Source: Proteobacteria bacterium UBA1673
GTDB taxonomy: Bacteria > Pseudomonadota > Gammaproteobacteria > Comchoanobacterales > Comchoanobacteraceae
Direction: 5' to 3'
Assembly (NCBI GenBank): GCA_002320385.1
Contig: DCKN01000007.1
Span: 1 to 11,601 of the forward strand
Length of the DNA stretch: 11,601 nucleotides
How positions within the stretch are numbered: position 1 is the stretch's first letter; each line of letters starts with the position of its first letter. Positions 5,897-11,601 of the stretch are shown here, one piece after another. The translations under genes were made by a program, and so were the position numbers. The notes under the pieces are model-generated. The model saw nothing but the letters and a program-made list of their open reading frames with translations. It ran no database searches and had not been told where the DNA came from.

Positions 5897-7335
5897 GGCT
5901 GTCTTATGGTCAGGACCTGGTTAACTTTGAGCATATTTATATTCGCAATTTTATTAGCAGATAGCAACTGCTTTTGGCTGATCTTATGCTTTTTCGCGAT
6001 AGAAAAAACCGTGTCACCCGGGCGCACCTGGTATTTGATATAGCGGACACGTGGTGAGGTGTGGCGCCACAACACGAGTTTTTTACCAGCCTGTAGCGAA
6101 TAGGGGTATCTGAGTTGGTTCCAATAGGCAATATGCTCAGCTTTAAGTGTATAATGTTTAGCAATTGACTCGATGGTATCTCCGCTCTGTACAACATGTT
6201 GCAACTGTGTAGGCCCAGATGATTCCGAAGCGATAACGGCCTCGCTAAGTACTGGATTATTCGATACCACAGGAGGATTTTTATCGCCAATTTTTATAAT
6301 TAAGTGGGTGTTGGGATAAATAGTATGACTTGTCAAGCCATTATACTGAACGATAGATTCCACAGACGTCCGGTAAAGTTTTGCAATTCGAGTAAGCGTA
6401 TCTGATTGTCTAACTTTATGATAGGCCCATCGATTATTAAATAGCGGAATCCGTGTCATTTTTTTATGACAAGAAAAAGCAGATTGCTTAGGCACAACGA
6501 CAACATTAGAGAACTCATGGTTGATAAAGTGGCCTTTCCATGATGGGTTAAGTTTCAACAGTTGGTCTTTGTCAGTACCGCATATTTCAGTCAAATGATC
6601 AAAAGCAAAACTTCGAGTAATCGGATTCACAGAAAACTGAGGCTCAGCTGATATTTTCGGCAGTTGAATCCCGTACTTGTCAGGATCTTTAATGATCCGC
6701 TTAATGGCATATAGTTTCGGCAAGTACTGCCTGGTCTCGGCCGGCAAAAAGTCAACCCAGGATGAATTCTTGGTGCGTTTAGCTTGTTTCACCGCTTGAC
6801 GGACACGGCCCTCACCAGCACTGTAAGCAGCTATGGCATAGTCCCACCGATGATCAAGCCGACCATGAAGATATTTGAGATGCGCTAACGCAGCTTGCGT
6901 CGATTTCTGAATATCACGACGCTCGTCTAAGTGGCGGTTGATAACAAGATTACTGGCGCTAGCAAGGTCAGGCATAATTTGCCAAAGGCCAGACGCGCCT
7001 TTTGAGCTTTGTGCATAGGGGTTGAAATTACTCTCAATAAAAGGAATGAGTGCCAGCTCAGTTGGTAGATTTTGATTGATGGTCTGTTGAGTCACGTAAC
7101 CAAGATACAGTTTTGCGTTCTCTGACATGCCTGTGATCGCGTCAGGATGATTTTGATGCCATCTGATTTGCTGACGAGTTGAACGCTCAAGAGAGGGGGC
7201 GGTTACTAAACGAAAGTTTTGTCGCAGTTTTGGCCAAAGATCAACATGATTATGAGTGTTTTGTGACGATGGTGCAATGACTGCCCCAATACTTAAAAGC
7301 AGACACAAAAAGAAGTTAAAATATCTATAAATCAT
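5893..7335 (-). CDS. mltD: MltD-like membrane-associated lytic murein transglycosylase with three LysM repeats
   Basis: Cleaves the MurNAc-GlcNAc bond of peptidoglycan with formation of 1,6-anhydro-MurNAc, acting in the periplasm during wall growth and turnover. In the 480-aa protein an N-terminal hydrophobic segment (6-21) is followed by a spacer. The SLT domain has catalytic Glu101 in PFIESNFNPYA, the GASGLWQIMP motif (113-122), and IAAYSAGEGRV further on. Three LysM peptidoglycan-binding repeats follow at about 304-350, 381-425 and 435-478, each containing a S/GDT-x3-IA core. E. coli MltD is a lipoprotein, but no lipobox Cys is visible after the hydrophobic segment here, so this protein is likely secreted or anchored by an uncleaved helix. 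AAGGA lies 9 nt before the ATG. The start shares TAATG with the gloB stop and the stop shares ATGA with lptB, giving tight translational coupling. Confidence 0.92.
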   Translation of the reverse strand: MIYRYFNFFLCLLLSIGAVIAPSSQNTHNHVDLWPKLRQNFRLVTAPSLERSTRQQIRWHQNHPDAITGMSENAKLYLGYVTQQTINQNLPTELALIPFIESNFNPYAQSSKGASGLWQIMPDLASASNLVINRHLDERRDIQKSTQAALAHLKYLHGRLDHRWDYAIAAYSAGEGRVRQAVKQAKRTKNSSWVDFLPAETRQYLPKLYAIKRIIKDPDKYGIQLPKISAEPQFSVNPITRSFAFDHLTEICGTDKDQLLKLNPSWKGHFINHEFSNVVVVPKQSAFSCHKKMTRIPLFNNRWAYHKVRQSDTLTRIAKLYRTSVESIVQYNGLTSHTIYPNTHLIIKIGDKNPPVVSNNPVLSEAVIASESSGPTQLQHVVQSGDTIESIAKHYTLKAEHIAYWNQLRYPYSLQAGKKLVLWRHTSPRVRYIKYQVRPGDTVFSIAKKHKISQKQLLSANKIANINMLKVNQVLTIRQP

Positions 7336-8159
7336 TAAAATACGTCCTTGAGTGCTCTCATTGTGATAAAAACTGACTCAGGCGAGTCGTGCATTTTGCC
7401 AGAAATTTTATTGATTCTATCTCGTACGCTCGGGAGCGCACATCGTAGAAAAGGATTGATTTGTTTCTCAAGTCCCAAGCTCGTAGGAAGAGAAGGTGAG
7501 TCCTGATCACGTAACCGTCGTACGGAATGAATATGTTTCTGAATACTTGAGTTTTCGGGTTCAATATGCTCAGCAAACGCCAAATTTTTCAGGGTATATT
7601 CATGCGCAGGATAGATTAGAGTATCATCAGGTAGCTGGGCAATACGACACAAACTCGCATACAAAAGCGCAGGTTTGTTAGTAAATGCTCTGCCACAACC
7701 AACAGAAAAAAGTGTATCTGCACAAAATAAATGGCCTGGTTGATAATAGCTTAAGTGATCATAGGTATGACCAGGAGTATGCATGACCTGCCATCTACCA
7801 CTGCTTGGCACATCAAGACGCGCTGTCTCAGACACAACTTGAATTGGTACGTCAGAGAGTGTCGACAATGCCTCGAATGTCTGTGTTTGCTGCGCATTAG
7901 CAGTTTGTGCGATACGATGGAGGTCAGGGCCAAATAGATTAAGTTGTGGAAACTGCGAGTATAGAGCGGCCACACCGCCAATATGGTCATAATGATGATG
8001 GGTGATTAAGATATTTGTTAAAGCCAAGTTGTGTTGCGCAAGAAACGTCAGCACAGGCTCACTGGACCCCGGGTCAACAACGGTAACTGCGTTGTTTTGC
8101 TCGATGGCCCAAATATAATTGTCCACCAAAGATTTTAGGGCATGGATTTTAATGGTCAT
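7335..8159 (-). CDS. gloB: Hydroxyacylglutathione hydrolase (glyoxalase II)
   Basis: Second enzyme of methylglyoxal detoxification: hydrolyses S-D-lactoylglutathione to D-lactate and glutathione in the cytoplasm. It is a metallo-beta-lactamase-fold protein with the complete binuclear metal site: THHHYDH (H54, H56, D58, H59), H131 in HTPGHT, D148 in ADTLFS followed by GCGR, and H186 in PAHEYT. The C-terminal glutathione-binding domain includes EPEN and NPFLR, typical of GloB rather than other fold members. Length, 274 aa, is slightly above the usual 250-260. The ribosome-binding site upstream of 8159 is poor. It is first in the gloB-mltD-lptB-ppiB operon and divergent from the methyltransferase/rnhA/dnaQ operon, the conserved gammaproteobacterial arrangement. 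Confidence 0.95.
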   Translation of the reverse strand: MTIKIHALKSLVDNYIWAIEQNNAVTVVDPGSSEPVLTFLAQHNLALTNILITHHHYDHIGGVAALYSQFPQLNLFGPDLHRIAQTANAQQTQTFEALSTLSDVPIQVVSETARLDVPSSGRWQVMHTPGHTYDHLSYYQPGHLFCADTLFSVGCGRAFTNKPALLYASLCRIAQLPDDTLIYPAHEYTLKNLAFAEHIEPENSSIQKHIHSVRRLRDQDSPSLPTSLGLEKQINPFLRCALPSVRDRINKISGKMHDSPESVFITMRALKDVF

Positions 8160-8187
8160 CGTTTGAGAAATGATTTTTATTGCTACA

Positions 8188-8217
8188 ATTATAGCTGATT
8201 TTAATACCGCCTTGCAA
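8188..8217 (-). promoter_or_regulatory. Promoter of the gloB-mltD-lptB-ppiB operon
   Basis: On the minus strand, TTGCAA (8212-8217, self-complementary) is followed after 18 nt by a perfect TATAAT (complement of 8188-8193), about 29 nt before the gloB ATG. This is the best match in the 196-bp divergent region. I found no equally convincing promoter facing the methyltransferase; TTGTAT (8308-8313) with TAAACT (8331-8336) at 17 nt is a weak candidate. Confidence 0.55.
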
Positions 8218-8355
8218 GAACGCTGCGAAGTGTCGATTTCGCCCCAAGTGAAAATATTGTGTGATACGCGACAACAACGCTAATCATCATAGAGCGAATT
8301 GTTTCTTTTGTATATTGAGGAAAATTCAATTAAACTGGTGACAAGTTAAAAAAAT

Positions 8356-9051
8356 ATGATGTGCATGAGCGTTACCGAAAAAGCACTTGCATCATGGTAT
8401 AAAACCCAGGAGGGCGCCAAAGTTGTCGCTCTAGAGAAGATGTTACTAGCACGAATTGTTGAACACTTTAGGCCTTACCGATGTCTCGAGTTTGCCCAAT
8501 CACCGCTGATTGACTCTGATCGAATCGTCCAAAAAATTAATGTGAGCATGCAGTTTAACAAGCGTATTGCTCAAACAACAACCTGTGTTGCAAGTGATCC
8601 AGGGTGTTTGCCATTTGTTTCAGAGTACTTTGACCTGATTGTATGTTGTCACGTTCATGAGATGGGGCAAGCACATGGGAAGATGATTGCTGAGTTCTCG
8701 CGTGTGCTCAGTCCAGGGGGTATGATTGTCTTAATAGGAGTCAATCCCTATGGCATTTGGCGCGCGATGCACGCATCTACAATAAAAACTTGGTGGAAGC
8801 GTCCAATCGCGCCAACAAAAATCTTAGAGCTTGCTGACATGTGTGCTCTCGCGGAAGTGTATACCGATTATTCCGGATTCTTCCAGGTCGGAGATACGGG
8901 AGGCAAAGGCTGGGAAGAGCGACTTGCGTCGGTTATGGGTAATTATGCGCCAGGTCTGAGTGCTCTCTATAAACTGGTGTTGAGAAAAAACATCGGTGCA
9001 GCATCCGGATTAATTGATACATCAGCGATGCAGGCTATTATGCCGGGATAA
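8356..9051 (+). CDS. YafS-like class I SAM-dependent methyltransferase-fold protein
   Basis: Member of the methyltransferase family encoded between gloB and rnhA in many gammaproteobacteria (E. coli yafS). The substrate is unknown. The 231-aa protein keeps the distal half of the Rossmann fold: ASDPGCLPF (near 95-103), FDLIVCCHVHEM, FSRVLSPGGMIVLIGVNPYGIW. These match YafS segments such as DPLHLPF and RVLIDDGWLVISGFNP. The usual glycine-rich SAM motif I (xDxGxGxG) is degenerate, reading CLEFAQSPL at about 43-51, as it also is in YafS (LLKIGNLS). SAM binding is therefore uncertain. Start choice is unclear because ATGs at 8356, 8359 and 8365 are all possible and no good ribosome-binding site precedes them. 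rnhA follows after 29 bp in the same direction, so the two are likely co-transcribed. Confidence 0.8.
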   Translation: MMCMSVTEKALASWYKTQEGAKVVALEKMLLARIVEHFRPYRCLEFAQSPLIDSDRIVQKINVSMQFNKRIAQTTTCVASDPGCLPFVSEYFDLIVCCHVHEMGQAHGKMIAEFSRVLSPGGMIVLIGVNPYGIWRAMHASTIKTWWKRPIAPTKILELADMCALAEVYTDYSGFFQVGDTGGKGWEERLASVMGNYAPGLSALYKLVLRKNIGAASGLIDTSAMQAIMPG

Positions 9052-9080
9052 GCGAAATTAAAAGCAATTTAGGAGTAACA

Positions 9081-9530
9081 ATGACCAAAGACATCATCGA
9101 GATTTTTACCGACGGATCTTGTTTGGGTAACCCTGGCCCCGGTGGGTGGGCTGCATTATTGCGCTACGGTGCTCAAGAAAAGAAAATAAGTGGATCTGAC
9201 CCCAGTACAACAAACAATAGAATGGAGCTTCAAGCGGCGATTGAGGCCTTGGCGTCACTCAATAGACCGAGCGTCGTGCAATTAACCACCGATTCTCAAT
9301 ATTTAAGAATGGGAATGACGCAATGGGTCAAAGGTTGGCAGGCAAAGGGGTGGAGGCGCTCTGGGAATCAGCCGGTCAAAAACGATGATCTTTGGCGTCG
9401 CTTGGTTGAACTGGATAATCAACATCAAATATCATGGCATTGGGTAAAAGCACACAATGGCAATGCAGACAACGAGTGTGTTGATAAAATGGCTAACGAA
9501 GCAGCGCACCGCTGCGCGGAGTCTCAATGA
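9081..9530 (+). CDS. rnhA: Ribonuclease HI
   Basis: Cytoplasmic endonuclease that degrades the RNA strand of RNA-DNA hybrids, removing R-loops and replication primers. The 149-aa protein is full length. The four metal-binding carboxylates are present: D11 (FTDGSCLGNPGPGGW), E49 (NNRMELQAAIEAL), D71 (LTTDSQYL) and D135 (CVDKMANEAA). The general-base His125 sits in WVKAHNG. The basic handle region (WVKGWQAKGWRRSGNQPVKN, 82-101) of bacterial RNase HI is intact. AGGAG at 9071-9075 precedes the ATG by 5 nt. The stop overlaps the dnaQ start as ATGA. The rnhA-dnaQ pair, divergent in E. coli, is co-directional here, as in several other gammaproteobacteria. Confidence 0.97.
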   Translation: MTKDIIEIFTDGSCLGNPGPGGWAALLRYGAQEKKISGSDPSTTNNRMELQAAIEALASLNRPSVVQLTTDSQYLRMGMTQWVKGWQAKGWRRSGNQPVKNDDLWRRLVELDNQHQISWHWVKAHNGNADNECVDKMANEAAHRCAESQ

Positions 9531-10198
9531 AAGATATAGTCGTTCTTGATACCGAAACAACAGGGCTCAATAATAGCACCGACAGAGTTATTGAAATTGG
9601 AGCGATAAAGTTACGTGATCAGCGTCCAATCTCAAAATTTCATACCTATCTCAATGCGCAGGGCGTAAGTAGCAGTCCAGGGGCGTTAGCAATCCATGGC
9701 ATCACAGACCAGTTTCTGCAATCAAAGCCAGTCTTTCAAGATGTTTATCACGCGCTTCTCGCATTCATTTCTGACACGGATTTGGTGATTCATAATGCGC
9801 CATTTGATGTTGGTTTTTTAGATGCCGAACTTGCTCGAGTAGGCTATCAGGCAAAAATTAAAGATATATGCTGCATTGTGGACTCATTAATTTTAGCTAA
9901 ACAACAGTTTCCAGGCCAGAAAAACAATCTAGATGCACTTTGTAAACGTTTTGGGATATCAAACGAGCATCGAACACTGCACGGTGCGTTACTTGATGCG
10001 GATCTTTTGGCTAAAGTTTATCTACAAATGTCGGTCAATCAGACCGATCTATTGGGGCAGGAAAAAACAAGCCATGCAGGCGCTTCAAATGCAGACAGCA
10101 GTAAAAAAAACTGGGATAAGCCAATTGCCATTATTCAGGCCACTGAGGCAGAAAGCCAGGCACATGAAGCTTTTATCGCGTCTTTAACAAAACTGTAA
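9527..10198 (+). CDS. dnaQ: DNA polymerase III epsilon subunit (3'-5' proofreading exonuclease)
   Basis: Proofreading subunit of the replicative polymerase core, bound to the alpha and theta subunits. The 223-aa protein shows Exo I DTETTG (D8, E10), Exo II HNAPFDVGFLD (D94) and Exo III-epsilon HGALLDADLL (H152, D157), the complete DEDDh set. After the catalytic domain, QTDLLG (172-177) aligns with the beta-clamp-binding QTSMAF of E. coli epsilon. The C-terminus IAIIQATEAESQAHEAFI aligns with the alpha-binding tail VVIASDEEIAAHEARL. These features mark a true replicative epsilon rather than a generic DEDDh exonuclease. GGAG inside the end of rnhA lies 7 nt before the ATG, and the two genes share ATGA, so translation is coupled. 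Confidence 0.96.
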   Translation: MKDIVVLDTETTGLNNSTDRVIEIGAIKLRDQRPISKFHTYLNAQGVSSSPGALAIHGITDQFLQSKPVFQDVYHALLAFISDTDLVIHNAPFDVGFLDAELARVGYQAKIKDICCIVDSLILAKQQFPGQKNNLDALCKRFGISNEHRTLHGALLDADLLAKVYLQMSVNQTDLLGQEKTSHAGASNADSSKKNWDKPIAIIQATEAESQAHEAFIASLTKL

Positions 10199-10237
10199 AC
10201 TGCCCTTGTTGATGTAATGAGCTAACAATTCGTTCGC

Positions 10238-10256
10238 ACACAAATGATACTTGTGT
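10238..10256. repeat. Short inverted repeat between dnaQ and the membrane protein
   Basis: ACACAA (10238-10243) and TTGTGT (10251-10256) are perfect 6-bp inverted copies separated by 7 nt. The element ends 11 nt upstream of a promoter -35 box. It could be an operator or part of the dnaQ transcript end. No T-tract follows. Confidence 0.3.
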
Positions 10257-10267
10257 ATAGTCAGTGA

Positions 10268-10295
10268 TTGACTTCGTTAAAGTTAATGTGATAAC
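10268..10295 (+). promoter_or_regulatory. Promoter of the multi-pass membrane protein gene
   Basis: TTGACT at 10268-10273 is separated by 16 nt from GATAAC (10290-10295), which is preceded by the extended -10 dinucleotide TG at 10287-10288. The ATG lies 30 nt downstream at 10326, giving a short leader. Consensus-based call. It implies transcription independent of dnaQ. Confidence 0.5.
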
Positions 10296-10325
10296 ATAAA
10301 AAACCAAAACAATATTTATAACGTT

Positions 10326-11162
10326 ATGAATCTAAAAATTATAATCAACAATCGTTCTACCGACTTCAGTTTTACTGCCGTTATCGATCGGGTCGTTAAC
10401 ACAATGGTCTACCCAATCGCAGTCGGTGCAGTCAGCTCGGTGCTAAGCAGTCTCGTACACTATAGCGGTTTAACAAACAAGGCCATTAGATTTTTATCGT
10501 TCCTTGGTGCAAGTGGCACCACTATCGGGTATCTTGCACTACAGATAGCTATTTTCTGCATTGCTGCTCGACTCTTCGCTGCCTATGCATCACAAATGCT
10601 TGATATGGACCTTGGCGGTTCTCAAAGTATTCAATATAGACGCGCGTTAAAAAAGATTGCTGGTACAGTCATCTTTGCCGCCATGATACATGGCGGATTA
10701 TGGCTTGGTATGGGGACGCTTTCTTTGTTGATGACTTGTATCACGAGTCCATTAATTAGCATATCTAGATTGTTATTGGGGATTATTTGCATATTTCTTA
10801 TTGCTATCGCTGTTAAGCTGGCTGTTACCATGCTCGCACTATCTGTGTTAACGCTTGGGGCTACAACTTATTGGCTGGGCTCGAGATGTGGGCTGGATAT
10901 GGAAAGTGTATTTTCATCAATGTCCACGATGTTATGTGGCTTCAACCGAAAGGCGTCATCGATTTCGATGCGCGGGTCATTCAGGAGTCATTCGAGCAGA
11001 GAGTTTTCACCAAATGCCATAGCTCAGGATCAAGTTAACATTGAAGATGAGGTGCCCCGTCAAAACATCAATGGCTTATTCGACGAGCTTTACGGGGTTT
11101 ATGGTGCGTTTGTTGACGGCGCTCACGATGCATTCATGGCAGTTCCTTTGAATGTAAAGTAA
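10326..11162 (+). CDS. Unrecognised multi-pass membrane protein with polar C-terminal tail
   Basis: I do not recognise this 278-aa protein. Hydrophobic segments lie at about residues 27-45, 57-85, 111-137 and 149-183, the last long enough for two helices, suggesting four or five membrane passes. The N-terminus (1-26) is polar with no cleavable signal sequence. From about residue 186 a tail of some 90 residues is soluble. It has a Ser/Arg-rich stretch (210-225, including SMRGSFRSHSSRE), an acidic patch (around NIEDEVPRQ) and a final segment rich in Phe, Tyr, Asp and Ala. No clear Shine-Dalgarno site precedes the ATG at 10326, but the promoter position supports it. It ends in tandem TAA codons. 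It stands alone between dnaQ and tRNA-Tyr. A lineage-specific inner-membrane protein is the simplest view; a secreted host-directed protein is possible if the organism is intracellular, but nothing here shows that. Confidence 0.75.
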   Translation: MNLKIIINNRSTDFSFTAVIDRVVNTMVYPIAVGAVSSVLSSLVHYSGLTNKAIRFLSFLGASGTTIGYLALQIAIFCIAARLFAAYASQMLDMDLGGSQSIQYRRALKKIAGTVIFAAMIHGGLWLGMGTLSLLMTCITSPLISISRLLLGIICIFLIAIAVKLAVTMLALSVLTLGATTYWLGSRCGLDMESVFSSMSTMLCGFNRKASSISMRGSFRSHSSREFSPNAIAQDQVNIEDEVPRQNINGLFDELYGVYGAFVDGAHDAFMAVPLNVK

Positions 11163-11553
11163 TAAATCAACGTAATAGCATTTTTGTCTGAGGCTTCAGG
11201 CGGCGATCCCTAGAGATCAATGGTATAGTAGTAAGGTATGCAGTGTCTCTCTATTTCGGTTGGTTTTGCCTGTGCTCGGTAGTCTCATAGCGCGTGTTTG
11301 GATCTTAATAATCAATCAATCACAAGCAACTATCCCTGGCATGACTGGAGAAATAATCATGCACATATTTAGCGGGAAATAGCCAAAATTATTTGAAGTA
11401 AAATGCCTTTAAGTCAGTCAAAGTAGGCATCACCAAAGGTGTTAATCAACAGCAAAGTCAATAAATATTGTCTTAGCAGGACTTTTTACGGCTTTGCTAT
11501 TGACAATCGCCTGCTTTTGCAGGAAAATGCACACTTTGCAAGTGGCGTGTTTT
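11163..11553. other. 391-bp stretch without a recognisable gene
   Basis: Only very short frames occur on either strand (for example 14 codons from 11238 and 13 codons from 11341), none with coding character. The region holds a near-palindrome GATCCCTAGAGATC (11205-11218, one non-complementary pair) and a triple AATC run near 11310-11325. It also holds an inverted pair ATGCCT/AGGCAT around 11402-11430 with a 16-nt loop. At the right end is the tRNA-Tyr promoter. I see no canonical terminator for the membrane-protein gene and no known ncRNA. Confidence 0.5.
11500..11528 (+). promoter_or_regulatory. Promoter of tRNA-Tyr
   Basis: A perfect TTGACA at 11500-11505 is followed after 17 nt by GAAAAT (11523-11528, four of six consensus bases). 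It lies 25 nt before the tRNA 5' end, consistent with a short 5' leader removed by RNase P. The spacer contains a perfect hairpin-forming sequence CCTGC-TTTT-GCAGG (11510-11523). Confidence 0.5.
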
Positions 11554-11601
11554 GGAGGGGTTCCCGAGCGGTCAAAGGGATCAGACTGTAAATCTGACGC
11601 G
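11554..11601 (+). tRNA. tRNA-Tyr (GUA anticodon), 3' part outside window
   Basis: The first 48 nt of a tRNA-Tyr are present and closely match E. coli tRNA-Tyr. They comprise acceptor strand GGAGGGG (11554-11560), TT, D-arm CCCGAGCGGTCAAAGGG, anticodon stem TCAGA (11581-11585) paired with TCTGA (11593-11597), and a CTGTAAA loop with anticodon GTA at 11588-11590. The long variable arm typical of class II tRNA-Tyr is beginning (CGCG) when the window ends. In many gammaproteobacteria this tRNA leads a Tyr-Gly-Thr-tuf transcript, which may be what lies beyond. Confidence 0.95.

Noticed and set aside
5937..6290. 117-codon minus-strand frame inside mltD
   Set aside because: Shadow of the LysM-coding region in another frame; the mltD frame has full motif support.
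9933..10187. 84-codon frame inside dnaQ
   Set aside because: Out-of-frame shadow; the Exo III motif and alpha-binding tail confirm the dnaQ frame here.
11205..11218. GATCCCTAGAGATC near-palindrome as an attachment site or operator
   Set aside because: One mismatched pair, a single copy, and no integrase or mobile gene in the window; tRNA proximity alone is not enough.
11238..11282. 14-codon frame in the gap before tRNA-Tyr
   Set aside because: Too short, no homology, and only a weak ribosome-binding site (GTAAGG).

Overview
The window looks like chromosomal DNA of a moderately AT-rich gammaproteobacterium. The best evidence is the block glyoxalase II / YafS-type methyltransferase / RNase HI / DNA polymerase III epsilon, with MltD next to glyoxalase II. 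This neighbourhood is conserved from Escherichia to Legionella-like bacteria. An LPS-export ATPase (LptB), a short hibernation factor and a signal-peptide-bearing P1/S1 nuclease also fit. A Legionellales-type host is possible, but the sequence does not prove it. No transposase, integrase, CRISPR array or phage gene is visible.

Layout. Positions 1-599 (minus) hold the N-terminal half of an APC-superfamily amino-acid antiporter, cut by the window edge. Its promoter faces away from a plus-strand operon at 769-3905: exported P1/S1 nuclease, MsbA-like ABC exporter half-transporter, and a small secreted protein with an outer-membrane beta-barrel-like C-terminus. The last two overlap by 8 nt. A separately promoted short HPF gene follows at 4014-4373. 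A convergent intergenic region (4374-4643) with several inverted repeats and one doubtful 49-codon ORF separates it from a minus-strand operon.

That operon is transcribed from about 8180 leftwards: gloB, mltD-like, lptB, ppiB. Stop/start overlaps (TAATG, then ATGA) couple the first three genes. Divergent from gloB is the plus-strand operon of a yafS-like methyltransferase, rnhA and dnaQ; rnhA and dnaQ overlap by ATGA. Next come a promoter, an unrecognised multi-pass membrane protein (10326-11162), a 391-bp stretch without a gene, and the 5' part of tRNA-Tyr(GUA) with its own promoter at the right edge.

Functional view. Most genes are housekeeping: methylglyoxal detoxification, murein trimming, LPS transport, cytoplasmic proline isomerisation, RNA-DNA hybrid removal, replication proofreading and ribosome hibernation. 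The least routine parts are the nuclease/exporter/barrel operon, which has a G7 tract at the exporter's ribosome-binding site, the placement of lptB in a murein/detoxification operon away from lptA/lptC, and the unrecognised membrane protein. I found no convincing wholly new system; these are the places I would look.
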